Shown here piece by piece: positions 33,196-41,794 of a stretch of 45,634 nt of DNA. The stretch's first letter is position 1. Each line of letters starts with the position of its first letter. The notes under the pieces are model-generated. The model was not told the DNA's origin and did no database searches. It saw only the letters and a list, made by a program, of their open reading frames with translations. The stretch comes from JAXGQD01 sp964574395. GTDB taxonomy: Bacteria > Bacillota > Clostridia > Saccharofermentanales > Fastidiosipilaceae. The DNA lies in contig CAZNNL010000011.1 of NCBI GenBank assembly GCA_964574395.1, forward strand, positions 1 to 45,634, in the 5' to 3' direction. Both the position numbers and the translations under genes were made by a program.

Positions 33196-33948
33196 ATGAA
33201 TGAACGCCAGCGAAAAATACTTGAAGAGATAAGCTCAAACGAAAACCTAAAAGTTGCAGACCTCGCACGGAGCCATAATGTATCTGCAGTTACGATTCGG
33301 TCTGACTTACGCTTGCTCAGCCGAGAAGGCTTAATCAGACGTGTCCACGGTGGTGCTGAAAATACATTGGACGATTACATCGCTAACCGCATGAAACACA
33401 ATTACAAAACTAAGGTAAATATTGCTGAGCGTGCTGCCGAAATGATAAAAGATGGTGAAACCATCATGATTGAATCCGGCTCGACCAATGCTTTACTGGC
33501 CTTGGCTTTAGGCAAGATGAAAGAAGTCACAATTGTCTCCAATTCTTCCTATATAGCTGGCTTAGTCAGCAAATTTCCCAATATCAAGTTTGTGCTCTTA
33601 GGCGGTGACTACCAACCGGATTCTCAGGTTTGTATTGGCCCACTAGCCCGTTTAGCTTTACAATCATTTTATGTAGATAAAGTATTTATTGGTTCTGACG
33701 GTTTTTCTAAAGAAACTGGCTTTACCTGTGTCGATTTGCAACGCGCAGAAATCGCAGCCGAAATGTCAAGGAGAGCCAATAAAACTATTATACTCACCGA
33801 CTCAAGCAAGTTCTCTAGTCGAGGTGTAGCGAAACAACTCTCCCTCGCAGAAGTTGATGTATTAATAACAGATGATGGCATTCCTGCAAATATGCGTAAA
33901 CTATTTGAAGCATCCCATCTTGAATTAATCACAGTCCCAAAGAATTAA
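33196..33948 (+). CDS. DeoR-family transcriptional regulator
   Basis: This sugar-responsive repressor has 250 residues. The N-terminal helix-turn-helix reads KVADLARSHNVSAVTIRSDL, then LIRRVHGGAE, the classical DeoR/GlpR signature. The rest is the sugar-isomerase-like effector domain (IESGSTNALLALAL, IGSDGFS, LTDSSKF), which senses a phosphorylated sugar in this family. It is divergent from the importer operon, which it probably controls. Its effector is expected to be a phosphorylated product of the imported solute. The ribosome site (TTGGGG) is weak. Confidence 0.94.
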   Translation: MNERQRKILEEISSNENLKVADLARSHNVSAVTIRSDLRLLSREGLIRRVHGGAENTLDDYIANRMKHNYKTKVNIAERAAEMIKDGETIMIESGSTNALLALALGKMKEVTIVSNSSYIAGLVSKFPNIKFVLLGGDYQPDSQVCIGPLARLALQSFYVDKVFIGSDGFSKETGFTCVDLQRAEIAAEMSRRANKTIILTDSSKFSSRGVAKQLSLAEVDVLITDDGIPANMRKLFEASHLELITVPKN

Positions 33949-34044
33949 TGGTATTAGTCTGAATAAGTTTCAGATTGAATATACATAGGAAAAGAAACAA
34001 CACTTCGATACATTATTAAAGTAGAGAGCTGAGAGGAGCACTAT

Positions 34045-34698
34045 ATGGCAGTCATCACAATTTCTCGCGAATTCGGAAACAACGGGGATAAAGTAACTAA
34101 AGGCATTTCAGAGGCGTTAAATATGCCAATCGTTGACAAAGAAACCTTAAACACACTTTTATCTCAATACGGCATGGTATCTTTCAAAGAATTTTATGAT
34201 ACCGACCACTCCTTTATGGATCGCTTCTTTGGTGTCAATGAAGATTACGTCAGACTACTAAATCAAGCGATACAAACGTATGCAAGGCAGGATAACCTTA
34301 TAATCCAAGGAAGAGGTGGTTTTGCCATTCTTCAAGGATTCTGTAATGTAATAAACGTTCTTATCAAAACACCCTTTGAAAAGCGTGTTAAAAATGCCAT
34401 GGAGAGTGAAGGGATTGAAGACCTTGCAGCTGCAGAAAAACTGGTTGAACAGCATGATCGAATCAGAAATGGTTTTCTACAAGCGTACTATGGCGTGAAA
34501 GCTGAAGATGCTAGCAAATTTGACCTCGTGATTGATACCAGCATAGTGCCCGTTGAGATGGCTGTGCGCTGGATTTGCGAGATGGCGGTTCATTTAGATA
34601 CCGAAACCCCAACAGAGTTCTGCCAAGCAACATCAACCATAAAACTTGATTCAAACATGGTTGAAGCGGCACGTAAAAGTTTGAACAGAGAAGTCTAA
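34045..34698 (+). CDS. Cytidylate kinase-like family protein
   Basis: This is a nucleotide kinase-fold protein of 217 residues belonging to the cytidylate kinase-like family (Cytidylate_kin2). The N-terminus VITISREFGNNGDKVTKGI takes the place of the P-loop; the family usually reads REFGSGG here. NLIIQGRGGFAIL and KTPFEKRVKNAM follow, matching the lid/base-binding region. The biochemical role of this family is unproven. GAGGAGC precedes the ATG. No terminator separates it from deoR 96 bases upstream, so it may be co-transcribed. A terminator follows it. Confidence 0.82.
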   Translation: MAVITISREFGNNGDKVTKGISEALNMPIVDKETLNTLLSQYGMVSFKEFYDTDHSFMDRFFGVNEDYVRLLNQAIQTYARQDNLIIQGRGGFAILQGFCNVINVLIKTPFEKRVKNAMESEGIEDLAAAEKLVEQHDRIRNGFLQAYYGVKAEDASKFDLVIDTSIVPVEMAVRWICEMAVHLDTETPTEFCQATSTIKLDSNMVEAARKSLNREV

Positions 34699-34720
34699 GT
34701 CAAAGTTGAATAATCAAGCG

Positions 34721-34751
34721 AGGCTCTGTCAGTTAAATGGCGGAGCTTTTT
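34721..34751 (+). terminator. Rho-independent terminator
   Basis: The stem core GCTCTG (34723-34728) and CGGAGC (34741-34746) has one G-U pair and extends by two outer pairs. It has a 12-nt loop and is followed by TTTTT. It ends the deoR/cytidylate-kinase-like unit. Confidence 0.65.
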
Positions 34752-34793
34752 GTTGTTTATCGGTTGCGACTCTGGGACTCCCCCGAGTCTCCA

Positions 34794-34818
34794 TGCCAAA
34801 TTTGCGGCTAATTTAGCA
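34794..34818. repeat. Diverged inverted copy of the 1-96 palindromic repeat
   Basis: TGCCAAATTTGCGGCTAATT and the following TAGCA match the reverse complement of the repeat units at 5-45 and 56-96, apart from a few substitutions. A small stem, GGGACTC/GAGTCTC, lies just upstream (about 34775-34790). It is intergenic, between the terminator and the zip gene. Confidence 0.55.
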
Positions 34819-34930
34819 CGAACAATATTGCCCCACTTTGCGCAGTCCAACCGTCCCTTGAAGTGGACAGTCAGAAGCCATAATGTTAATCTTTTTGCAG
34901 TTGGATTACGTTGTAGAAGGGTTGATTGAG

Positions 34931-35737
34931 ATGTTAGAAGCTTTATCAAAATTGCCTGCATTGAATCAAGCGTTAATTGGGACGCTCTTTACTTGGTTTA
35001 TGACTGCATTGGGTGCTGGAATGGTTTTTTTCTTTAAGGAAATAAACCGCAAAGTGCTAGATATGATGCTAGGTTTTGCTGCAGGAGTCATGATCGCAGC
35101 GAGTTTTTGGTCACTGCTTGCACCTGCCATAGAGATGAGTGAAGCAGCAGGTCAGTTGCCTTGGTTAGCACCAGCAATTGGGTTTGCTTTAGGTGGTCTG
35201 TTCTTAAAACTTGCTGATGCCGTTATGCCTCACTTACACCGTGGTGAACATGAGACGCAAGAGGGTGTAAAAACGCAGCTTTCGCGTACGATGCTGTTAA
35301 TTTTAGCAATTACTTTGCATAACATTCCAGAAGGACTAGCAGTTGGTGTAGCAGTAGGTGCTGCTGCCCTTGGTGATGGACCAAGTTCTGTTGCAGGTTT
35401 GGTTATGGCGCTAGGTATTGGTATTCAAAATTTTCCTGAAGGTGCAGCTGTATCGATTCCACTCAGACGTGAGGGTATGTCACGCGCTAAAGCGTTCTTT
35501 TACGGTCAAGCTTCGGGTGTGGTGGAACCAATCTCTGCGGTCGTGGGTGTTCTTTTGGTGACCTCAATGCAAGCGATTCTACCCTATGCTCTAGCGTTTG
35601 CAGCTGGTGCAATGATTTATGTAGTGGTTGAAGAACTAATTCCAGAAGCACAAACAAGTGGCAACTCGGATATTGCAACGATGGGAACACTGGCAGGTTT
35701 TTTAGTCATGATGATACTCGACGTAGCCTTAGGCTAA
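34931..35737 (+). CDS. ZIP-family divalent metal transporter
   Basis: This membrane protein of 268 residues takes up Zn(II) or other divalent metals. The start at ATG 34931 lies behind AGAAGGG and gives the N-terminus normal for bacterial ZIP proteins; the open extension to 34883 is not favoured. The metal-site motifs are LHNIPEGLAVGVAVG in segment IV and IQNFPEGAAVSIPL in segment V. A short His-containing loop (MPHLHRGEHE) lies between segments III and IV. The specific metal is not predictable. It sits alone between a terminator and the nitroreductase gene, which follows after 26 bases. Confidence 0.93.
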   Translation: MLEALSKLPALNQALIGTLFTWFMTALGAGMVFFFKEINRKVLDMMLGFAAGVMIAASFWSLLAPAIEMSEAAGQLPWLAPAIGFALGGLFLKLADAVMPHLHRGEHETQEGVKTQLSRTMLLILAITLHNIPEGLAVGVAVGAAALGDGPSSVAGLVMALGIGIQNFPEGAAVSIPLRREGMSRAKAFFYGQASGVVEPISAVVGVLLVTSMQAILPYALAFAAGAMIYVVVEELIPEAQTSGNSDIATMGTLAGFLVMMILDVALG

Positions 35738-35763
35738 TATCAAAAAGCGAAAGTGAGTAAACA

Positions 35764-36537
35764 ATGGATTGGGATGAAATAGAAGACAAGGACGCATTGC
35801 TTGAAATACAACTGATGCACCGCACCATTAGACAATTCAAGGATGAAGCCTTACCTGAAAGCCTCGTAGCGAAACTCATTGCAATTGCCCAACGTACTGC
35901 ATCAAGCACTGGACTCCAAGCGTGTTCAATAATCCGTGTGACGGATAAAGATAAACGCAGTGCAATTGCTGACGTCTGTAAACAAGGCTATGTCAGAGAT
36001 TGCCCTGAATTTTGGCTTTTAATTGTAGACCAGTATCGCAACCACCAAATCTGTGTGGAAAAAAATATTGACCCGAGTGGCACGGCGACAATGGATGCTT
36101 TTTTTCAAGGTTTTTCTGATGCGATTTTATGTGCGCAAAATGTAACTAATGCTGTCGAATCCTTAGGACTTGGCGCAGTGTTCTTTGGTTCTGTGTTGAA
36201 TGAACCCGCTGATATCATCAAAATTCTTGATCTTCCGAAGTACACCTTTCCAGCGCTAGGGCTAGGCATGGGGATACCAAACCAGAATCCTCAACTGAAG
36301 CCACGTATGCCCATGGCAATGCGCGTTTTCGAGAATGCTTATCAAACATTTGATGGATATCTAGATAGATTAGTCGACTACGATGAGGAAATGCAAACGT
36401 ACTATGACTTGCGTGACGCGAATCGTAGGGTTGATAGTTTCACGAATCAAGTAGTGACAAGAAGTCTAATCAATCATCCTGGGCGTAGACGCATTTTACA
36501 TACGGTGCGTGAGCAAGGTTTTGATTTGTTGCCGTGA
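35764..36537 (+). CDS. NfsA-like nitroreductase (FMN oxidoreductase)
   Basis: This is a flavin-dependent NAD(P)H oxidoreductase of the NfsA/FRP type, 257 residues. The N-terminal FMN phosphate motif is LMHRTIRQFKDEALPE. It is followed by ASSTGLQACSIIRV, with a serine/glutamine pair as in NfsA, then GLGAVFFGSV and LGLGMGIPNQNPQLKPRMP, the NfsA C-terminal substrate/FMN loop. Such enzymes reduce nitro compounds, quinones or flavins; the physiological substrate is unknown. The ribosome site (GTGAG) is weak. It lies 51 bases before fhs and may or may not share its transcript. Confidence 0.92.
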   Translation: MDWDEIEDKDALLEIQLMHRTIRQFKDEALPESLVAKLIAIAQRTASSTGLQACSIIRVTDKDKRSAIADVCKQGYVRDCPEFWLLIVDQYRNHQICVEKNIDPSGTATMDAFFQGFSDAILCAQNVTNAVESLGLGAVFFGSVLNEPADIIKILDLPKYTFPALGLGMGIPNQNPQLKPRMPMAMRVFENAYQTFDGYLDRLVDYDEEMQTYYDLRDANRRVDSFTNQVVTRSLINHPGRRRILHTVREQGFDLLP

Positions 36538-36588
36538 TTTTGCCAAACACTTTGTACCGTAATTTTCCAAGCATAAAGGGGAGAAAAC

Positions 36589-38265
36589 ATGAGCTTTAAA
36601 ACGGATATTGAAATAGCACAAGGAACTGAGAAAGAGCATATCAATGCCATTGCCGAGAAGTTGGATATTCCTGAACTTGCTCTTGAACATTATGGACGCT
36701 TCAAGGCTAAGGTAGACCCAAAACAAATTTCTGATCGTGGCAAAACGGGTAAACTGATTTTGGTTACCGCAATTTCCCCAACTCCAGCAGGTGAAGGCAA
36801 AACCACTATGACCGTCGGCTTAGCCGATGCTCTCGCTCGTCTAAATAAAAAAGTTGCCGTTGCCCTACGTGAACCCTCTCTTGGCCCCGTCTTTGGGATG
36901 AAGGGTGGTGCAGCAGGTGGCGGCTATGCGCAAGTCGTTCCCATGGAAGATATTAATCTGCACTTCACGGGCGATTTTCATGCAATTGGTGCTGCTAACA
37001 ATTTGCTCGCTGCTTTAATAGATAACCACATCCAGCAAGGGAATGTGCTAGGCATTGATCCTAGACGTATCACATGGAAGCGCTGTGTGGATATGAATGA
37101 CAGACAACTACGTTTCTTAGTCAATGGTTTGGGTGGCAAACCGAATGGCATGCCGCGTGAGGATGGCTTCGATATTACAGTGGCCTCGGAAGTGATGGCC
37201 GTGCTTTGCTTATCTAATAACATTAATGATCTGAAAGAGCGCCTGGCACGCATACAAATTGGTTACAGTTTTGATAACAAGCCAATCACAGCAGGAGACT
37301 TAAAGGCACAAGGGGCGATGGCAGCCTTACTTAAAGATGCTATCAAACCCAATCTCGTGCAGACGCTTGAGGGAACGCCGGCGTTTATTCATGGGGGGCC
37401 TTTTGCCAATATTGCGCATGGTTGTAATTCGGTTATTGCGACGACGCTTGCTCTTAAGCTTGCTGACTTTGCTGTGACCGAAGCGGGTTTCGGTGCGGAT
37501 TTGGGTGCCGAAAAATTTATTGATATAAAATGCCGCTCGGCGAATCTTCAGCCTTCCGCGGTTGTTTTGGTTGCCACGATTCGTGCTTTGAAACATCACG
37601 GTGGTGCTGAGCGAAGTAAACTTTCTGAAGAAAACCTAGCTGCACTTGAGGCGGGTCTACCGAATCTGCTTCAGCATGTGGAAAATATGAACAAAGTATA
37701 TGGCCTGCCCGTAGTTGTTGCTATCAACCGTTTTGTCAGTGACACGGGCGCGGAAGTCGCGATGGTGCGCGAGGCCTGCCAGAAACTTGGTGTCAATGTG
37801 GCCTTGGCTGAGGTGTGGGAGAAAGGTGGCGCAGGTGGGCTAGAGCTTGCTGAGGAGGTTTTGAAGTTGTGCGAAAAATCATCTGAGTCTGCTTTTACTT
37901 TTGCTTATCCTTTGGATTTAAGTATTGAAGAAAAATTAAATATGCTTGGCAAAAAGATCTACCACGCTGACCGTGTCGTGCTCGCTGCTGCAGCCCAGAA
38001 AACTGCGAATGAACTAAGAGAGCAAGGCTTAGGGAACTTGCCTATTTGTGTTGCCAAAACGCAATATAGCTTCTCAGACGACCCCAAAAAACTTGGCGCT
38101 CCACGTGGTTTTGAAATTACCGTGCGTAGCTTGAAGCTTTCAAGTGGCGCGGGTTTTATCGTGGCCCTCACCGGCGACATCATGACCATGCCTGGTCTGC
38201 CCAAAGTTCCGGCTGCTGAACGTATTGACCTTGCAGAGGATGGAACAATTAGTGGTTTGTTCTAA
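36589..38265 (+). CDS. fhs: Formate-tetrahydrofolate ligase
   Basis: This enzyme makes 10-formyl-THF from formate, THF and ATP, or runs in reverse to give ATP and formate. The 558-residue protein has the ATP-binding motif TPAGEGKTT with the preceding VTAISP. The conserved REPSLGPVFGMKGGAAGGGY and TGDFHAIGAANNLLAA follow, as does GFGADLGAEKF. It is the first gene of the unit fhs-fchA-folD-TSUP, read towards the glycine cleavage genes. AAGGGGAG precedes the ATG. The enzyme is common in anaerobes using the Wood-Ljungdahl methyl branch or fermenting glycine and purines. Confidence 0.98.
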   Translation: MSFKTDIEIAQGTEKEHINAIAEKLDIPELALEHYGRFKAKVDPKQISDRGKTGKLILVTAISPTPAGEGKTTMTVGLADALARLNKKVAVALREPSLGPVFGMKGGAAGGGYAQVVPMEDINLHFTGDFHAIGAANNLLAALIDNHIQQGNVLGIDPRRITWKRCVDMNDRQLRFLVNGLGGKPNGMPREDGFDITVASEVMAVLCLSNNINDLKERLARIQIGYSFDNKPITAGDLKAQGAMAALLKDAIKPNLVQTLEGTPAFIHGGPFANIAHGCNSVIATTLALKLADFAVTEAGFGADLGAEKFIDIKCRSANLQPSAVVLVATIRALKHHGGAERSKLSEENLAALEAGLPNLLQHVENMNKVYGLPVVVAINRFVSDTGAEVAMVREACQKLGVNVALAEVWEKGGAGGLELAEEVLKLCEKSSESAFTFAYPLDLSIEEKLNMLGKKIYHADRVVLAAAAQKTANELREQGLGNLPICVAKTQYSFSDDPKKLGAPRGFEITVRSLKLSSGAGFIVALTGDIMTMPGLPKVPAAERIDLAEDGTISGLF

Positions 38266-38307
38266 CTGTGAAGGAAACTGAAGTTTTAGTCGTGAAAGAG
38301 GTATGTC

Positions 38308-38943
38308 ATGCAATATAAAAATATGGAAATTCAGGCATTTGTAGATGTCTTGGCTTCGGCTGAGCCTACTCCAGGCGGGGGTGGCGCTGCTGCATTAGTC
38401 GCAGCCATTGGTACTGCCTTGGGTAACATGGTGGGTAGTCTAACGCTTGGCAAAAAGAAGTACGCCGAAGTACAAGATGAAATTATTGCTCTGAAAAAAG
38501 AATGTGACGCCTTGCAGGAGCGTTTTTTACACTACATCGATGCTGATGCCCAGGCATTCGCGCCTTTGGCGAGTGCTTATGGTTTACCAAAAGACACAGC
38601 AGAACAAGCAGAATATAAAGCTAAGGTTATGGAAGATGCACTTGAAATGGCTGTTTCCGCTCCCGTAAAACTGCTGGATACCGTTTGTGAAGCGCTTGAT
38701 ATCATGGTGCGTTTCGGAGAAATAGGTAGTAGAATAGCGATAAGCGACGTTGCTTGTGCGGCGGTTTCTTTGAAGTCAGCCATGCAATCGGCAGCCGTCA
38801 ATATTTATATTAATACTAGACTCATGAAACGGCGTGATTTTGCCGAAAAAATTAATCGTGAAACCATTACTAAAGTGTCGACATATTCCGCGCTAGCAGA
38901 TCGTGTTTATTCTGAAATTGCAAGTCAACTGCAGAATGCTTAA
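38308..38943 (+). CDS. fchA: Methenyl-THF cyclohydrolase (FTCD_C family)
   Basis: This small protein of 211 residues is homologous to the cyclodeaminase domain of formiminotransferase-cyclodeaminase. In clostridia it acts as methenyl-THF cyclohydrolase (FchA). The N-terminal signature PTPGGGGAAALVAAIGTALG binds the folate. The C-terminal helices AISDVACAAVSLKSAMQSAA and AVNIYINTRLM are typical. Position between fhs and folD supports the cyclohydrolase role rather than histidine breakdown; no hut genes are present. AAAGAGG precedes the ATG. Confidence 0.92.
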   Translation: MQYKNMEIQAFVDVLASAEPTPGGGGAAALVAAIGTALGNMVGSLTLGKKKYAEVQDEIIALKKECDALQERFLHYIDADAQAFAPLASAYGLPKDTAEQAEYKAKVMEDALEMAVSAPVKLLDTVCEALDIMVRFGEIGSRIAISDVACAAVSLKSAMQSAAVNIYINTRLMKRRDFAEKINRETITKVSTYSALADRVYSEIASQLQNA

Positions 38944-38986
38944 ACACATGTGATGCGTGAAAATATATAGCTTGAAGAGGTGTAAA

Positions 38987-39829
38987 ATGTCTGTCCGTTT
39001 ATTGGGAAAAGAAGTTGTTGCTGCACTAAGTGCCGAAATCGCCGTACAGGTTGCGGATTTGAAGGAAGAGAATATTTTTCCTCATCTCGCTTTGCTGCGT
39101 GTGGGTGCAAGTGAAGATGACATGGCTTATGAACGTAGCATACTCAATAAGTGTCAGAGCTTAGGTCTCCAAGTTACGCAATTTAACTTTGCTATGACAG
39201 TTACGGAAGAAGAACTGATTGCGTGCATTGAGCATATTAATGAAGATCCTTTAATCCATGGATGCTTGATATTCAGACCACTCCCCAAGCATATTGACGA
39301 TGAACGTGTTTGTGAAACGCTGATTGCAGCGAAAGATGTGGATGGCATAACGAGTGCTTCCATGGCGTCTGTCTATGCGGGTAGTCAAGATGGTTTTGCG
39401 CCCTGTACCGCTCAAGCATGTATTGAATTATTAGACCATTATGGCATTGAACTTGAAGGTAAAAGAGTCACTGTTATCGGTCGTAGCTTTGTCATTGGGA
39501 AGCCTGTCGCCATGTTATTGCTAGAACGCAATGCGACTTTAAAAATCTGCCACACACGGACCGTTAACTTAGCAGAAGAGTGTCGCTCGGCAGAAATTCT
39601 CATCGCAGCAGCTGGTAAAGCTGGTATTGTCGATGGCTCCTTTGTCTCCGAAGGGCAAATTGTCATTGATGTGGGAATTAATGTAGACGAAGATGGGAAC
39701 CTCTGCGGAGACGTAAAAACGGCTGAGGTTGCGCCCTTAGTTGCTGCTTATACACCAGTTCCGGGAGGTGTTGGCACGGTTACGACTACAGTATTGATTA
39801 AACATGTAGTCGAAGCTGCTCAGGGGTAA
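38987..39829 (+). CDS. folD: FolD-family methylene-THF dehydrogenase with degenerate cyclohydrolase site
   Basis: This NAD(P)-dependent methylene-THF dehydrogenase has 280 residues from ATG 38987, behind AAGAGGTG; an upstream ATG at 38957 is not supported. The Rossmann half is intact: VIGRSFVIGKPVAMLLLER, CHTRT, and VPGGVGTVTTTVL near the end. The active-site half is unusual. Bifunctional FolD has Y-x-x-x-K, but here Tyr48 is followed by Ile at position 52, and Phe96 replaces the Gln of VQLPLP (here IFRPLP). Only the Asp of KDVDG remains. In FolD homologues the Lys is needed for cyclohydrolase but not for dehydrogenase. The adjacent fchA would supply the missing step. The two-enzyme split is inference. 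Confidence 0.93.
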   Translation: MSVRLLGKEVVAALSAEIAVQVADLKEENIFPHLALLRVGASEDDMAYERSILNKCQSLGLQVTQFNFAMTVTEEELIACIEHINEDPLIHGCLIFRPLPKHIDDERVCETLIAAKDVDGITSASMASVYAGSQDGFAPCTAQACIELLDHYGIELEGKRVTVIGRSFVIGKPVAMLLLERNATLKICHTRTVNLAEECRSAEILIAAAGKAGIVDGSFVSEGQIVIDVGINVDEDGNLCGDVKTAEVAPLVAAYTPVPGGVGTVTTTVLIKHVVEAAQG

Positions 39830-39832
39830 GGT

Positions 39833-40615
39833 ATGGAAACACTCATAATTTTCCTCGTTGCTTTGTTTGCCACAACTGTTGGAGCAATTTCCGGGGTCGG
39901 TGGTGGTGTAATTATGAAGCCTGTCATCGACGCAACGACTAACTCCATGCTTCAAGAGACCATCAGCTTTCTCAGTGGTTGCACGGTATTAGCTATGTCT
40001 GTCGTCACCTTGTTTAAGAGTCGCAAGCTTATGCAAAACTATGACAAAAGCCGCGCTCCCTGGTTGGCTGTCGGAGCGGTTTTCGGTGGAATCATTGGCA
40101 AGTATGTCTTTAACTTATTAAAAGACAGCGCCGCGAATGATGCCATGATTTCATATACACAGAACATCTTCATGGTCATCTTAACCGTTGCAGTGCTTGT
40201 CTACATGCTATTCAAAGATAAAATACGCACCTTTAGTTTTACTAACCGTGTACTATGTATGACCATAGGCCTTTTCTTGGGCATATTTTCTTCATTCCTT
40301 GGCATAGGCGGTGGGCCAATTAATCTTGTTGTGCTTTATTATTTTTTCTCACTAGAAACCAAAGAGGCAGCCTGGAACTCTATCTTTATCATTCTCTTTT
40401 CACAGACCGCAAGCTTTGTTTCCAGCCTAATTAATGGCTTGCCGAGTTTTGAACTCTTGACACTAAGCGTCATGCTTATTGGAGGCATCGGGGGGGGCTT
40501 CATTGGAAGTACTTTCTCGAAAAAAATGGATAACAAACAAGTTGACCGGCTGTTTATGTTTGTCATCTTGTTAATAATCGGGATTTCAATCTTCAACGTA
40601 ATGAAATTTGCTTAA
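39833..40615 (+). CDS. TSUP (TauE/SafE) family membrane transporter
   Basis: This integral membrane protein of 260 residues has about eight hydrophobic segments and the two family repeats. Each is marked by a glycine-rich motif: TTVGAISGVGGGVIMKPVI near the N-terminus and IFSSFLGIGGGPINLVVLYY in the second half. Family members export sulfite, sulfoacetate or other small organic anions. It begins 3 bases after folD, with a GGGTAAGG site. Co-transcription with fhs-fchA-folD hints at export or uptake of a C1-pathway anion such as formate; this is untested inference. Its stop overlaps the stop of the convergent maturase gene within TTAA. Confidence 0.93.
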   Translation: METLIIFLVALFATTVGAISGVGGGVIMKPVIDATTNSMLQETISFLSGCTVLAMSVVTLFKSRKLMQNYDKSRAPWLAVGAVFGGIIGKYVFNLLKDSAANDAMISYTQNIFMVILTVAVLVYMLFKDKIRTFSFTNRVLCMTIGLFLGIFSSFLGIGGGPINLVVLYYFFSLETKEAAWNSIFIILFSQTASFVSSLINGLPSFELLTLSVMLIGGIGGGFIGSTFSKKMDNKQVDRLFMFVILLIIGISIFNVMKFA

Positions 40616-41724
40616 CGCACATGTGCTGCTATTTGTTCTAATCTTGGCAAAGCATGTGCAAAAAACTTTTTATAAGACGGGCAAAAATAGTTCAAGGACA
40701 TCTGATCCCCAAGCAAGGGCTCTCGATCTCTCCTACACCCGCCGCGACATATAGGTGCATACGCACAATCTCCACATGCTTCATCTTGAGCGATTGACTG
40801 CTGTATAAAGCCAGTGGCATCGCGCTGTGCCTCAATTTCTTCTAGACTGTCCGTAACATAGTTACCAAGTCTCAGCCCATCTAAAACATAGAAGTCGCAC
40901 GGATAAACCCCGCCATCTGCTTCGATTACAAGCTGCCTGCCGCATACCCCAACCAAGCCACAGCTTTCGGGAGGTCTACCAAGCAGCATGCCTACCAAGT
41001 TTTCGAAATATCTAATATAGATAAAACGACCAGCGATGATGTCTGCATACCATAAGTCAAAAAGATCACACAGGAATTGACCGTACAGCTCTGGTGTCAG
41101 CGAATAACTGTGTGCTCCGCGCTCCTCGCCTAGTGGATCCAGGCAGGGAATGTATTGCTGATAGAGCAAGTCTTTGTCGCGATAGAAGTGGTAGATTTTG
41201 CCAATGTTTTGTGCCGTATCCGCATTCACAACAGTCAGTAGATTAAACTCAACCTCATGTTTCTTCAGCAGTTGAATGCTCTCCCACACACGTGAAAAAC
41301 TTCCCGCTTGTGTCGGATCGACTCGATGCATATCGTGGTAACGCCTGGTTCCATCAAGCGAAACACCTACTAAAAATTTATTCTTGGCAAAAAAACTCGC
41401 CCACTGCGCATCTATCGTAAACCCATTCGTTTGGATAGCATAGTGAATGTTTAAGCCTCTGGTATTATATTTTTTCTCGAACTCAACTAAGGCTTCAAAA
41501 AATTCCAGCCCGCGGAGGGTCGGCTCGCCACCTTGAAAAACAAAGCTACATTCTTGCTCTGCTGTTTCAAGCGTTTTCTTAACAAGCGCTTCCAAAGTTT
41601 CGAGGCTCATCATCCCAAACGATTCTACCTCACGATTCGCAGCTATATCGGCATAAAAACAATATTTGCAGCGCAAATTACAGAGGCTAGAAGCAGGTTT
41701 GATTAGTAAATTAATTGGAGGCAT
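40612..41724 (-). CDS. Radical SAM/SPASM protein, anaerobic sulfatase-maturase type
   Basis: This radical-SAM enzyme has 370 residues. The SAM cluster is Cys15, Cys19 and Cys22 in CNLRCKYC, followed by FQGGEPTL and VGVSLDG. The C-terminal SPASM region carries CGLVGVCGRQLVIEADGG, VYPCDFY and CGDCAYAPICRGGC, ligands for two auxiliary [4Fe-4S] clusters. This layout is that of anSME, which oxidises a Cys or Ser to formylglycine. No sulfatase or obvious peptide substrate is in the window, so the target is unknown and a different peptide-modifying role is possible. It is oriented against both neighbours. The ribosome site is weak. Confidence 0.9.
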   Translation of the reverse strand: MPPINLLIKPASSLCNLRCKYCFYADIAANREVESFGMMSLETLEALVKKTLETAEQECSFVFQGGEPTLRGLEFFEALVEFEKKYNTRGLNIHYAIQTNGFTIDAQWASFFAKNKFLVGVSLDGTRRYHDMHRVDPTQAGSFSRVWESIQLLKKHEVEFNLLTVVNADTAQNIGKIYHFYRDKDLLYQQYIPCLDPLGEERGAHSYSLTPELYGQFLCDLFDLWYADIIAGRFIYIRYFENLVGMLLGRPPESCGLVGVCGRQLVIEADGGVYPCDFYVLDGLRLGNYVTDSLEEIEAQRDATGFIQQSIAQDEACGDCAYAPICRGGCRRDREPLLGDQMSLNYFCPSYKKFFAHALPRLEQIAAHVR

Positions 41725-41794
41725 CGGTTGTTCTTTCTATATATTAAGCGATTTTCCAAAGGCTTCAGATTGTAAATAGTTTGAATTCTTTTAA

